The notes under the pieces are model-generated. The model was not told where the DNA came from. It saw only the letters and a list, made by a program, of their open reading frames with translations, and did no database searches. This document shows, in pieces, positions 22,865-33,938 of a stretch of DNA of 64,000 nucleotides. The stretch comes from Helopsaltes ochotensis (Eukaryota > Chordata > Aves > Passeriformes > Locustellidae), in assembly GCA_013400155.1 (NCBI GenBank), contig VXBM01001207.1, positions 159,114 through 223,113 of the forward strand. The letters are read 5' to 3'. How positions within the stretch are numbered: the stretch's first letter is position 1; each line of letters opens with the position of its first letter. A program made the position numbers and the translations under genes.

Positions 22865-23590
22865 ACCAGAAGGTCCCTTTAAAGGAATTTAAACTGCTTG
22901 GCAGAACAAAGGACGTTTAAAAGCGCAGGGAGCAGTGTATAAAGTGGGCTCCCTGATTCCGCAGGGCACGGGGGAAGTGTGGATGTGCCCAGCCCTGTGT
23001 GGTGCCCTGCCCGCTCTTTAGTGGGGATGCTCATGTGCTCTCCTGGGAAAACGTGGGGTTCCCACTCCCAGAGCACCCCCATCTCACACCCCTGCAACAC
23101 CCCGTGGGCAGCAGGGAATTCTGATGGTTTTGAGTGGCTGAAGGGAAGGAGCAGGAATCAAACACAGCCCGAGCTGAAGGGCTTTTACCAGAAGGTCCCT
23201 TTAAAGGAATTTAAACTGCTTGGCAGAACAAAGGACATTTAAAAGCGCAGGGAGCAGTGTATAAAGTGGGCTCCCTGATTCAGCAGGGCACGGGGGGTGT
23301 GTGGATGTGCCCAGCCCTGCCCGCTCTTCAGTGGGGATGCTCATTGTGTTCTCCTGGGTTCCCACTCCCAGAGCACCCCCATCTCCCCCCCCCGTGGGCA
23401 GCAGAGGATTCTGATGGTTTTGGGTGCTTGAGGGGAAGGAGCAGGACTCCAGCCCGGCCCAGGGGAAGGAGCAGGACTCCAACCCAGCCCAGGGGAAGGA
23501 GCAGGACTCCAACCCGGCCCAGGGGAAGGAGCAGGACTCCAACCCGGCCCAGGGGAAGGAGCAGGACTCCAACCCGGCCCAAGCCTGTCC
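22865..23590. repeat. 322-bp tandem duplication, two copies
   Basis: The block starting 'accagaaggtccctttaaag' at 22865 recurs at 23187, a period of 322 bp. Both copies continue through 'gcttggcagaacaaagga', 'gtgtataaagtgggctccct', a 'gtggatgtgcccagccctg' block and 'cccgtgggcagcag'. The second copy has short deletions, and its end is expanded into a 30-bp minisatellite. A tataaa motif sits at the same place in each copy, but no gene follows. Confidence 0.92.
23431..23580. repeat. 30-bp minisatellite nested in the tandem duplication
   Basis: Five near-identical 30-bp units built on 'ggggaaggagcaggactcc' plus 'aacccggccca', starting at 23431, 23461, 23491, 23521 and 23551. The unit derives from sequence present once, in diverged form, near 23140-23175 in the first duplicate. 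Open frames through it (for example plus 23257-23595) are repeat translations and not genes. Confidence 0.95.
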
Positions 23591-23839
23591 TGTAGGCTGC
23601 CCAGTGCCTCCTGTGCTCGGCTGCTGCCTTTGGTGACGCTGCTCCAGAGCTGCCTTTCGGAGGTGGTTATCTCCAGAAATAGCACCAGAAATGGGGTTTC
23701 CCTCTGACAGCTGCTCTGGGATCGGCGCCTCGGGCTGAGGGGAGAGGGGAGGGGGGGCTGCTCTGCCCTTCTTTCCTTCAGAAGTTCTTGCAGTGTGTCA
23801 AAAAGTGCTATTTTTTGTTCCCCCCGGCGTAGGGAGCGG

Positions 23840-23900
23840 AGCGTGCCTGCCTCCCAACGTGACCTATATAAAGGCAGAGTCAAAGCTATTATTGTTCCGT
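23840..23900 (+). promoter_or_regulatory. TATA-box core-promoter-like sequence
   Basis: TATATAAAGG at 23865-23874 is close to the ideal TATA consensus. It is preceded by a CpG-containing, purine-rich stretch (23824-23862) and followed by about 30 bp before a plausible start near 23900. No coding exon follows and no LTR ends are seen. It could drive a non-coding transcript, be a relic, or be chance. The rest of 23591-24099 is unassigned. Confidence 0.25.
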
Positions 23901-24099
23901 GCTGGAGGTTCTGTGTTTCTAGGCTTAGTCAGGAAAAAAAAAAAAATCCAGTTTTTTTAATAGGCAATGAGCACGGAGAACAGAAAGCTCCATCAGCCCT
24001 CCTGCCTCGGTGAGGATGCAGCTCTGGGAAATGCCCTGCAAAATTCCTTTCCATGCCACGCCAAGGCTCAGAGCTGGGCTGGTTTTTTTTTCTCACAGC

Positions 24100-24121
24100 A
24101 ATAATAATAATAATAATAATT
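24100..24121. repeat. (AAT)7 microsatellite
   Basis: Seven uninterrupted AAT/ATA units directly upstream of a CR1 fragment. Confidence 0.95.
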
Positions 24122-24124
24122 TTC

Positions 24125-24440
24125 AAAAAGAGAAGGCTCTGGGGAGACCTTAGAGCCCTTTCCAGAGCCTAAAGGGGCTCCAGGAGAGCTGGAGAGGGAC
24201 AGGACACAGGGAATGGCTTCAGGTTTAGGTGAGACATCGGAAAATAATTCCTGCCTGGAGGGTGGGCAGGCCCTGGCACAGGGAGCCCAGAGCAGCTGAG
24301 GCTGCCCCTGGATGTGCCCAAGGCCAGGCTGGACAGGGCTTGGAACACTCTGGGACAGTGGGAGGTGTCCCTGCCATGGCAGGGGTGCAATCAAATGAGC
24401 TTTAAGTTCCTCCCATCCCAAAGCATTCCATGATTTTCCA
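24125..24440 (+). mobile_element. CR1 LINE fragment, 3' end, about 315 bp
   Basis: One of the longest CR1 pieces here. It starts near 'gaaggctctggggagacctt', passes 'gagcctaaaggggctccagg', 'agctggagagggacaggaca', 'gcccagagcagctgaggctg', 'ccaaggccaggctgga' and 'ctgccatggcaggggtg', and ends 'gcattccatgatttt'. It lies in the 3' UTR region of CR1 and carries no reverse-transcriptase sequence. Confidence 0.92.
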
Positions 24441-26436
24441 TGTGTGCTGTGCTCTGCCTGCTCTTCCTGGCCACTGCAGCTTTATTCCAGCACGGGGTGT
24501 GAGCAGCTTTTTGACCTTGAGTCTGTCCCACTGCCACGTGTCCCTCTGGGCATCAGGGACCTCCCAGTTTGCAGCTCAGAGCTTTGCAATTGCAATATAT
24601 TTATTAGCACAGAGGATTTCTCCTGACAGTTTAATGATGCTGATTCAGCTCTCTCATCAGAGGAGAACTGTTTGCTCTCCATCCAGAGCAGATCTACTCA
24701 TCTGGACATGAGGAATTTTTTTGATGGACAAAACCCCTTTTGGTCAGGAACTGATTCCCAGAGAGATTTTCCAGCACTGCCAAACCCCTGTGAAACGGAC
24801 TAAGAGGGTTCAGGGTATTTCTACTCATTTATTTCTGTGTGTTCAAAGGGAGGGAAAATCAGGAGAAACCTGAAAGTGAGCACACTTCCTTAGCACCCAT
24901 GGAATGGCTCTTTAGTGTTGGAGTTTATTGTGTAATCACAGGAGGTGAGTGGGGAACCTGCAGCAAAACTCCCTCACGAGGCTTGGCTGTAAATCTCTTG
25001 ATTGTCCTCTCCCAGCCTGGGATGTATTTAGAGCCCCTCGAGCCAGTTACAGATTTGCCATAATTCTCTCTCATTTCCTAATTTCCAGTGACTCTTCCTG
25101 TTTTATTATAAAAGCACTTTTAGTCTCTATAAATAATTAAAGAGCACTTCTTGACCTCCATTCTGGTCACGGTTCCGAGTGGATCAGATTTCCCTTGCAC
25201 GGAGAAATCCAACCTTTCCTTTCCCACTCCTGATTCTCCTGTGATGTTATCATTTCACCACCACAACAAAATTGGCACAATCCCTCTGCCTTAACTCCTT
25301 CACTCCCCTCGTGGTCCCTGTGACAGTTTTGGAGGCTCTTGGAATTTGTCCTGGCACAACGTTTTCACCCAGAGCCTTGACATTCCTCCACATTCCTTCA
25401 CTCGCTACATAATTAAAGGAGTTGAAATCTGCAAAGATGGACACTGAATCAACCCAGAGAGATAAAGATGTCTCCTCGTATTTATTTCTCCTGCAAGATA
25501 TATTCCTTATAAATCCTTCATGGCACATTAAATATTGACTCTTCCTTGTCTCATCCAACAAAATCATTGTGCATCCCCGAATTTCTCCTTTGAAAGCACA
25601 CGATGGATGGCTGTGGCACTTTACTCAATATTTAATTAAATCCAGTTTAAAAAAAAAAAAAATAACAGACAACAGAGTAAAACTCCCTGTGATATATGAG
25701 GAAGCAGGAAGCTCAAACTTAGCAGTTTCCTCTCCAGGATGCTCCGTGGAGCGTGGCTAACTCAGCTGCCAGGGAACAGAGTCGGGAGTGCATCAATATT
25801 TAGGGACTGGGAGCGAAGAATCTGATTTTTAACAAATCCTCCCCACAGCAAATCAAGGTGTGGTGTTTAACTGAGCAAGCCTTGCTCTGGTGGCAAGTTC
25901 TCCTTAGGCCTGGGATGATCCATGCCTGCCTCTGGGAATTCCCTGGGATTTCCAGCCTCTCCCAGCAGGAAGTTTGCTGGAAGTTTTCCAGCACTTGGGA
26001 GAGGTGATTTTTTCTGGTGTTTGAAGGGAAATTGAAAAGCAGAACTCATGCTGGGGCTCTGAGTCACCTTAAATTTTCCTGTAATTTTTTCTGGAGTGCT
26101 GGTTGAAGAATGCCTGGTCTGGAGAAAATGCGGAATTCCAAAAAATGCGCAGCAAGTGCAGCACCTCGGGAGAAAGGGGAACAGGAGCTGCACTCTGCCG
26201 GGAGGTCTGGCACTGCTGCCACCCTCTCCTTTGGCCTGTGGGTTTTTGTCAGGGTTCCTGGGGACGCTGCTCCTGGATCCAGGGTTTTCCTTGGGGAAGA
26301 GAAGCCAAGAGGCCCATCCTTGGAGCAGAGCTGTGAATATTTGCAGCAATATTCACCTCTGGAGGTGAGCATCCATCCCCACCAGAGGCAGCCTGTGTCC
26401 CACAGGGAGCAGGGATGGGATGCTGGAATGGTCCCT
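24441..26436. other. Unique non-coding sequence, no gene seen
   Basis: AT-rich around 24560-25140 and 25370-25700, including an A14 run at 25650-25663. No exon, RNA gene or repeat family recognised. Frames up to 171 codons carry no recognisable domain. Confidence 0.5.
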
Positions 26437-26507
26437 GGGTGTCTGTCCGTGCCAGGGGTGGAACGTGAGGGTCTTGGGGGTCCCTTCCAACCCAAACCGC
26501 TCTGGAT
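26437..26507 (+). mobile_element. CR1 LINE fragment, extreme 3' end
   Basis: 'gtgccaggggtggaac', 'gggtcccttccaacccaaac' and 'gctctgga' match the last ~70 bp of CR1 in sense orientation. Confidence 0.75.
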
Positions 26508-27100
26508 TTCGTTAGGAAAAAAACAAACAAAAAAAAACCCAGCCCAGGTGATGCCAGCGAGCCCAAAAACCAGCAGCAAGGTGTGACATTCCGTGTTTTC
26601 CAGGCTGCTCCAGGAATTCTGGGTCGATGAGAGTCAAAGAGCAGCAGTGAAATGCTGGGGGATAAAAGCCTGGAATTCCAGGCTGAGCTTTCATCTCACA
26701 CAAATAAGGCCAGGCTTTTTTGGGGTAGATTGAACACAAGATTGGCTAAAACTGACATTTCCTTTTCAATCACAACACTGGCAGTGTTTAAACAGTGGAA
26801 TATGGAATAATGTATAATATTGAATGAAAGTTTCTCTTTCTTATTTTTCTTTTCAATTGAAAGTAATGAATTAAAATAGAATTAATAAAAAAAGAGGAAG
26901 AAATATATTCCCAGTGCTGCATCCTTTGAAAAATCATATCTTGGGACTTAACAAAACACAGGATTAACTTCAGTCTCAGTCTTTTAGCATTTAATTAAAT
27001 TTGGTTTCAGGAAAAGGTAGGGATCAGCCTCTGGGGCATAGCCAGGTAGTGCTTTAAAACTTCCTTCTTCCACTGTAAAAAGCTGTAAATGTGTGTTTTT
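26508..27100. other. AT-rich non-coding sequence
   Basis: 26515-26540 is an A-rich run with interspersed C. 26740-27000 is strongly AT-rich with ATTA and TAAT cores. No gene or named repeat recognised. Confidence 0.5.
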
Positions 27101-27220
27101 CACAGAATTGGGTTGGAAAAGACCTTTAAAGCCCATCCAGTTGCACCCCCTGCCATGGGCAGGGACACCTTCCAGTATCCCAGGCTGCTCCAGCCTGGCT
27201 TTGAACACTTCCAGGGACGG
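27101..27220 (-). mobile_element. CR1 LINE fragment, 3' end
   Basis: Antisense order: 'cacagaattgggttggaaaa', 'gacctttaaagcccatccag', 'ccatgggcagggacaccttc', 'ggctgctccagcctggc', 'gaacacttccaggga'. Truncated after about 120 bp. Confidence 0.92.
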
Positions 27221-28278
27221 AAATGCTTATTTTGAGGATAATTTTGTGATGAAACAGCCCCTGCTCCCAGCAGAGAGTCCCTGTGGCACCTCCAGTGCAG
27301 TGTTTATGGAGAGCAGGGATGCCATTCCCAATAAATAATCCCACTGCCCTGATGTGTTAAATTGTTAAATGAGTTAACCCAACTTCCTGCAAAGAGTGTT
27401 TTCAAAAGCATTTTCATCCCTGCGACAGCGGCATATGCTGAAATCTGTGGGGAGGAACTCAATAAAATGCTGCCAGCCTGGGAATTTATTATTTATGGCA
27501 TTTGTGAAGGTTTTCATCTTTCTGGAGCCTGGAAGCAGATGGGGCTTCTAACATTTGATTTCCCTGGATCCTAATTAAAGCTGGAAATGTTGATGTTAAG
27601 AAATTAACTGACCATTACTTCATTTTTCTCCCATTAAGATTTTTTAAAGAAAATCTTTTCACTCTTTCCCAGACTGTGCTGACTTCTTTGAATTCCCAAT
27701 ATCTCAATCATGCCTTCTACATCTTTTTCCTGTTTTCTGCTGCCTCGTAACTGCTCAAATCCTGTGAGCTGCTCCCAGTGCTTCCAGAGCAGATCTGCTG
27801 CCCTTTGATAGCAGCTCTCCAAACAAGAGCTCGTGTCAAAACTCATGGAGATCTACATCTTGGGCACTGGGAATGCAGCTGAAACACTTGGAATTGAAAT
27901 AAAAACCCCTCTTCTTCCCAGTACTTAGCCTGCCTGTTTACCTTTGGCTGCCCAGTGCAGCTCTGGCCGTTGTTTGTAGGGTGGAACGTTGGAGGCTCAG
28001 GATAAAGATTTAGAAGTCTCTGGGTGTGCACAGAGTTTTCAGCTGTGCCTGGGAAAAATGGAAATCCTTTGGTCTGGGCAAGCAGAGGCTCTGGTGTTGC
28101 ATGCCTTGGAGATCTGGGTGCTGATGTTCCCATCCCAGTCCTGCAAAAAAACCACAGGCCCCGCAGGGAGGGGATGGAAAGCAGCAAAATAAAATTTAAT
28201 CTGCTGAGAATGAGCCCGGCCCGGGTAATTTGCACACAGCCAGAGAAGTGTGGAGCTGGGAGCAGCACCCTGGCAGGC
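27221..28278. other. Unique non-coding sequence, no gene seen
   Basis: No repeat family or exon recognised. Frames up to 141 codons on both strands at 27843-28446 overlap one another and look like chance. Confidence 0.5.
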
Positions 28279-28300
28279 CTGCTGCTGCTGCTGCTGCTGC
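28279..28300. repeat. (CTG)7 microsatellite
   Basis: Seven uninterrupted CTG units just upstream of the CpG-rich patch. Confidence 0.95.
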
Positions 28301-28403
28301 TTCAGTGCAATTTTTCCTTGGATTCCAGAGGATTTTCCCCATCCCCACAGGGCTGTGGGCTCCAGGTGCTCCCAGGTGAGCTTCCCACCAGGATCCCACC
28401 CCA

Positions 28404-28675
28404 GTGATGGAGCCCCAGCGCAGCATCCCGACCATCCGCGGCACATTAACTCCCACGGGCTCCTCGAAATCTCCCAACATGGTTCTCAACCCCCAGTTCC
28501 TGCCCTCGGGGCTGGCCTCGGAGCCTGCCTCACCTCAGCTGAACTGGCAGCATCTGCCCGCGTTTCCCCGGCTTGGCTTCCGCCGGCTTTTCCCGACTCA
28601 ATTCCCACCATATGGCGTTTCCTCCGCGGCCCCAGCCTCAAGGAGCTGCTCACAGGTGCCGGGAGCTCACTCTGA
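28404..28675 (+). other. CpG-rich patch with an open frame of unknown status
   Basis: Sixteen or so CpG dinucleotides fall in about 230 bp (28425-28655), clearly denser than the surroundings. A plus-strand frame is open from 28404 through the patch and on to 28913. Its first ~75 codons are rich in Pro, Ser and Thr with little hydrophobic content. A pyrimidine-containing 'cccaccccag' just before 28404 could be a splice acceptor and 'acaggtgcc' near 28653 a donor. I do not recognise the product. It may be an unrecognised exon, a small promoter patch or chance. Confidence 0.2.
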
Positions 28676-29392
28676 TCCTTTTTCCACCATCCCTGTGACC
28701 CCGGTGAATAATTTTATTGACTATTTTTATTTTTTTTTTTATTTTTTATTCCACAGCTCTCGGCTGTTTGCTGACTTCCACTCTTTTTTTTTGGTAGCTG
28801 CACACTCAGGGGCTCTCCTTGCTAACGCAGAAAATCGAATAATGGCTCGGGTCAGAAATATTCCATTTTATGACCTTTGCAAATCCTCTTTGCTCGTGGG
28901 TTTTATGGGATAAGTTAATGCTTTACTGAGAAATGGTCTCAAAGCAGGCCCATTAAATAGTGCTTGTTTTTGACCTGTGGCATGGTTAAGTCAAGAGTTT
29001 TCCAGCTTTTCCTGCACACGTGTCAGGTTTTTCATCAGCTTTTGCAGCTGATGCGTTTCCATCCAGGGGAGCAGCTGAAGGGGCTCTCAGGCAGAGATTC
29101 AGCCTCTTCTTTGTGTCCTGCCCCAGCTGCTCTGCAGCCTGGGACCACCTGGAGCAGGATCAGTGTCAGTGGGGCGTGGGGTGGCTTTTCCCCTCAGTAC
29201 CTGGTGTCTGCACGTCTGGATCCCCTTTCTTCTCCAGGGATGTTTGTGCCTGAATTGGGAAACCGGGTTGGACTTGGTTTTGCATTGCAGTGTCCCATCT
29301 GTGGGAAGCCATTCCCTGTGTCCTGGTTCCATCCCTTGCCCCCAGTCCCTCTGCAGCTCTCCTGGACCATTTAGGTCCTGGCAGGGGCTCTG
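28676..29392. other. Unassigned non-coding sequence
   Basis: T-rich runs at 28717-28752, then ordinary sequence. No exon or repeat family recognised. Confidence 0.5.
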
Positions 29393-29462
29393 AGCTCTCC
29401 CTGGAGCTTCTCCTCTCCAGGCTGAACAATCCCAGCCCTCAGTGATCTGTGCTCCCCAGACA
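29393..29462 (-). mobile_element. Short CR1 LINE fragment, internal 3' region
   Basis: 'tctcctctccaggctgaaca', 'atcccagccctcag' and 'tgctccccaga' match antisense CR1 from the segment further from the 3' end than most copies here. Both ends missing. Confidence 0.65.
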
Positions 29463-31063
29463 GGGGGTGAGGACAGACTCTGAGCTCCTTAAGGAGGATG
29501 AAGCCGTGTGTGAGGATAAGGATCGGCTGCTCCACGGAAATGAGCACAGGGCAATGGGAATTATGATACCCAAGGCACGAGAAGGGCCTGGAGTGCTTAA
29601 TGTGGTTTATCCAGCTGCCCAGGCAATCCCAGCTGTGGATTATTGAGAGTTGTCACAGGAATTTTAAGTGTAATTCCAGGGATTGTTAACGGATCCACAT
29701 CTGTCAGAGGTGCTGCCCTGGAACTGGAGTCTTCCCTCACAGAACATTTCAAACTGGAGCCTTCCCACGAGGAATTCCTTCCTTTGCAAGAGGGGGCAGA
29801 GGCTCTGCCAGGGTTGGAGAGGAAGGAGAGAGGGGCTGGGCAGAAGGACACTGAAATGTGTTATTGCTGCTATTGCATTGCGACAGGATTTGTCATTACC
29901 AACAATTCCAGGGTTAGGGTTTTAAATAAAGGCTCTGCTTTTTTAGACGGTGGTAATTTGGTGATTGCTAAGGAGCAAAGTAGCAGTAGGGAAGAGAGCA
30001 GAGCACGCCTCCTGTGCACCGGGAGCACCAGCTCTGTCAGCACCTCATCTTCATCCTCCCAGGATCTGTGTCTGCCTCTCTGCCAGTTCCTCATCACTTC
30101 TCATCTTCCGTTCCCTCTGGATTTATTCTTGCAGCACTTCTCCTCCCCCCTTCCTTTTGCAAAGCAGAATATAAATGCTACTATACTCTCGAATTAGAGC
30201 TTTGGGAAGCAGGAATTCTGGTAAATGTGGAATTGAAGCAGAATTAATTCCTTTTCCCTTAAATGTTATGTTAACGTTTCATTTATTTATATATATAATA
30301 GCAAATGGACTCATAGTAGAGATTGATGGGCTGCCTGGGAAGACTGTTTTGATACAGTTTATTGACATAAACTGGAATCATCAGAGACGCCTCTTTTAAC
30401 TTCTGTGCCAGAATTAAAATGAAATGATCAGTGCATTGGCCGATTCGGAGGAGACATTTTCAGCTTCAGTGTTGGTGTTCAGTGCAGCTGGAAGTCACGG
30501 GGTGGTGATGGTGGTTTGATATTATGAGAAATGGACATTTTCATTCCGGTGATGAACTTGTGGAATGAACCCTCCAATCTGAAGTTTAACCACGTTGCCC
30601 AGGGCTGAGTGGGGATGTTCTCCTTTGGCCATGGAGCAGCAGCCAGAGGGAAAGCTGCTCTAACAGGGCCTGATTTGGACTTTTATTCAGCAATTCAGTT
30701 GAAAGGGGCTATTATGTGTTATCACTTCGGCCCGAAATGAGTGCCAGTTCAACTAGCAGGGAGTGAATTAAATTGGATTGCAATAATGCACATAAAAAGC
30801 CCCCGTAAAACCAAAAGTTAAATGCCCTTTTATTGGGGTGAGGGCTATTAGTTTTGTGGAGAGAACTGTAAAACCCTGCAGCAAAGCAGGTGCAGTTTCC
30901 CTCCAGGCAGGCCCTGTGGGTGCCCCCGGGGGTGCCCAGCCCTGCCAGCCCCAGTCCCATGGGATTTTTGGGCTCTGGCTGCCCCAAATTCTCTATTTTT
31001 GCTCAGGAAGGTGCCCTGTGCATTCAGGACTGGATGGTTTGTGCCACGTCAGGCTGGGCACTT
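29463..31063. other. Unique non-coding sequence, no gene seen
   Basis: The plus-strand frame 29643-30197 (184 codons) overlaps others and shows serine-rich low complexity rather than a domain. 30240-30440 and 30680-30850 are AT-rich. A telomere-like 'gggttagggtt' at 29911-29921 is a single occurrence. Confidence 0.5.
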
Positions 31064-31170
31064 GGAATCCCAAAATCCCAGACGGGGTTGGCACCTTAAA
31101 GCCCATGCAGTGCCAGCCCTGCCAGGGACAGGGACACGTTCTCCTGCCCCAGGCTGCTCCAAGCCCCGAT
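31064..31170 (-). mobile_element. CR1 LINE fragment, 3' end, diverged
   Basis: 'ggaatcccaaaatcccagac', 'ggttggcaccttaaagccca', 'ccagggacagggacacg' and 'ccaggctgctccaagcccc' keep antisense CR1 order but with more substitutions and a short deletion at the head. Confidence 0.8.
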
Positions 31171-32110
31171 CTGAGCAGGAGGGGTGGGATTTGAAGCAGT
31201 GACACTGAGGTTTTCTGCTCAAATTAAACCTTGGATTCCTTGGAGGGCTCTCCCAGTCCGTTGCTGGAGCTGTTGCTTCTACAAGGATGAAGTAAATTGT
31301 TTGTAATTAGGTTGTGAGCATAGAGAGAGGCTCCGTTTCTTGAGTGAATTATTCACAAGGAGTTATTTGCTCAGCCCTTGTTAGTAACAGATTACAATAA
31401 TTTCTTATTTTTTCTGTGTTGCTCTGCTCATCCAGATAGCTGCTTCCTCTGTGGTTTTTATATTAAAATTTCTAAGCACAATAAACACTGTTTCTTATTG
31501 CTAACATTTATCTAGGAGGCAAAAAATATAAAAACAAAAAGGAGTTGAAAAAGAAAAGGCAAACACACTATGTGTAGATTTATATTTATTGAGTTAAAAC
31601 TTGCAGACACGAACTGAAACAGGGTCTCATTTATCACCAGACTTGGTTGCATCTTTAAATAACCTCCTTTTTATCAAAATATGTTCACAATATAATTCAT
31701 GGAAGTAGCAATTTGGCAGATTGAGCTATATTTTTCTGAATTGAATCTCTGTTCTCTCTGATTTAATATTTAATAACGAAGGCATATCTGCTAGTGAACT
31801 AGATAGAAATGACAACTCTTCTACGTGGGCTGATTAGGGGGAGAAAATTCTGCAGGCAAGGAATATCTCTGTTTTCAAAGGATGCTCTTAAGCTATTCAA
31901 TTCTTGCTCCTCTTTGAAATTTTCATAATAGTTTGAACAACCCTGAATTAACAAATGTAAATGAGCGTTTTAAATCTTAGTTCTTAAATACTTACCTAGA
32001 TAACTTCAGAGAAGGGAGTTCTGACTTCTTGCAAGGAGATGTTTCTAGGGAAGATCCACAACGTGAGGATCTTTTTAGCATTGCAGGAAATGTACAGAAT
32101 AAAATATTTG
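31171..32110. other. AT-rich non-coding block, unclassified
   Basis: 31280-32060 is the longest AT-rich block in the left half, with many TTTAAA, AATAAA and ATTA words. No LTR ends, coding frame or named repeat found. It may be conserved regulatory DNA or an old unrecognised transposon. Confidence 0.4.
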
Positions 32111-32345
32111 TAGAGTCATGGAATGGTTTGGGTTGGAAATGACCTTAAATCCCACCCAGTGCCACCCCTGCCATGGCAGGGACACCTCCCACTGCCCCAG
32201 GCTGCTCCAGCCTGGCCTTGGGCACTGCCAGGGATCCAGGGGCAGCCCCAGCTGCTCTGGGCACCCTGTGCCAGGGCTGCCCACCCTCCCAGGGAAGGAT
32301 TTCTACCAATATCCAACCTAATGCTGTCCTCTTTTAGTTTAAATT
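32111..32345 (-). mobile_element. CR1 LINE fragment, 3' end, about 235 bp
   Basis: Clear antisense CR1: 'tagagtcatggaatggtttg', 'gaccttaaatcccacccagt', 'tgccatggcagggacacctc', 'ggctgctccagcctggcctt', 'ctctgggcaccctgtgcc', 'tccaacctaatgctgtcctc', 'ttttagtttaaa'. Confidence 0.95.
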
Positions 32346-33202
32346 GTAGGGAACAAACTAGGAGAAGGATTTATTGCTCTGTTTCTGGCCTGGCTATGAA
32401 GGCACAGCCTGATATTTGTGCCCGTTACCACCTTGTGCTTTGAAAAGAATATTGTGGTTTTTGTGATCGTGCAAATCTGCTGGGGAAAACCTTGGGATGA
32501 GGGATGACCCCACGTCCTCTGCTCAGCCAGGAGCTGCCTGTCCCTGGGGACACACTGAGCTGCTTCTCTCTGTCAGAGAAGGCAACAGAAAATCTGATGT
32601 GGCTTCAACCTTCTTCCAGCTCAGGAATTCTGCAGGATTCCAGTGCTGCCCTGCTGGCTCCTGCTGCAGGAGGGCTGGGAGAAGGGAATGAGCTACTGGG
32701 ATGGCTGGCACTCCATTCCCTGCCTGCGTGCCACCAGCTTGGGCCCAGCTCAAACTGGGAGATGAAATGTGCTTGCTGATCTAATTACACAGCATTTAAA
32801 ATACAGCAGTAACCACGGCAGTGTTCAAGAGCAAAGAGCCCTTTGGCTTTTCCATTAAGCTGGCAAAAAAACAAACAAACAAACAAAAAAAACCAAATTG
32901 CAATTTGCTTAATGCACAGTCACCCCCTGCCCAAGGCTGGCCCTTCCTGGTACCAGGTTCTGGTACCAAACTTGCTCTGCCCTTCTCCTGTTTCTGCCTT
33001 GGCAGCAGCTTTGGCATTGCTCTTTGAATGCAATTAGAAAAAAGCAGTTTGGAGTTGTTGCAGTGGAACCCAAACCCCTTCCCTCAGGGAAGAACCTCTC
33101 CCTTCCCAAGCAGCTCCTGTCCCTCTTCTCACCCTCCTGGATGCAAAGTATCCATTGCAGGCTGCTGGAGCAGCTCTGAAATTTTGTGGGGGATTCTTTT
33201 CC
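32346..33202. other. Unique non-coding sequence
   Basis: Contains an (AAAC)-type A-rich run at 32863-32895. No gene recognised. Confidence 0.5.
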
Positions 33203-33317
33203 CTGCGGTTGTGATTATTGCAGTCTTCCTTCAGCATTTAATTGATTCCTGCATCTTGCAGCACCTTCTCCCAGGCCTGAAGGGCACCGTGGCGTCATCT
33301 TCCCCTCTTCCATGTCT
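33203..33317 (+). repeat. Dispersed duplicate, copy A (uninterrupted)
   Basis: Closely matches 36629-36715 joined to 37044-37060. Shared words include 'gtgattatt', 'cttcagcatttaattgattc', 'ctgcatctt', 'ctcccaggcctgaagggcac' and 'cgtggc'. Copy A has about 10 extra bases (near 33257-33266) and no LTR, so it shows the state before the LTR inserted in copy B. The origin of the ~110-bp unit is unknown. 33318-33639 is unassigned. Confidence 0.88.
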
Positions 33318-33639
33318 GGATCAAACCCTCGCAGGGTTTCAGCAGTGAGGGGGCCGCGAGCTGAGAAATGCACAGAACAATTACCTGGCAATTTAGAATA
33401 CGGTAATTAAATGCAGCGATGGCTTGGCAGCGGCGCCATCCCCAATAAAGCCCCTGTGGTGGGCAGGGATGGACGGGCTCTGGGCAGGGATCCACGGGCC
33501 CAGTGCTGCTGCAGGGGGCTCCTGGGATGGGCATTTGCTCCCAGGAGCAATGGCCAGGTGGGAAATTGGGGAGATTCCCCCTGCGCTGCGCCCTGAGTTC
33601 ACACCTTTAATCCTGGGGTCGGGTTTGGGGTCCTCATGG

Positions 33640-33938
33640 GAAGGACCTGGAGGGGCTGGAGGAGTCCAGGGAAAGGGCTGGAGAATTCCTGAGGGAGCTG
33701 GGAAAGGGCTCAGCCTGGAGAAAAGGAGCATCCAGAGGCATCTTTTCCCTCTCTGGGACTCCCTGCCAGGAGGGGACAGCCCCAGGTCGGGCTCTGCTCC
33801 CAGGGACAGCACAGGGAACGGCCTCAGGCTGTCCCTCAGGGGGGACAGTGGGGAAAATTCCTTCACTGAAAAGGTATTGGAAGGAGAATCCCCGTCCCTG
33901 GAGGGATTAAAAGTCACGTGGCTGTGGCTTTTGGGGAC
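33640..33938 (+). mobile_element. CR1 LINE fragment lacking its 3' tail
   Basis: Sense CR1 with 'gagggagctgggaaagggct', 'cagcctggagaaaaggagca', 'gggactccctgccaggag', 'ggaacggcctcaggctgtcc', 'aattccttcactgaaaagg' and 'tccctggagggatt', ending at 'cttttggggacat'. Unlike most copies, the 3' end is missing. It is replaced by a small inverted repeat (gacatat 33936-33942, atatgtc 33951-33957), pointing to a deletion or rearrangement after insertion. Confidence 0.88.

Noticed and set aside
23257..23595. Arginine/proline repeat protein
   Set aside because: Translation of the 30-bp minisatellite.
29911..29921. Telomere-like gggttagggtt
   Set aside because: Single occurrence; no array.
29643..30197. 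184-codon plus-strand open frame
   Set aside because: Serine-rich and low-complexity without a motif; overlapping frames on both strands.
31280..32060. AT-rich block considered as an unknown transposon
   Set aside because: No terminal repeats, target duplication or coding remnant found; kept only as unclassified sequence.
33440..33470. 'ccccaataaagcccctg' as an LTR or gene polyadenylation site
   Set aside because: No accompanying promoter, LTR ends or coding exon nearby.
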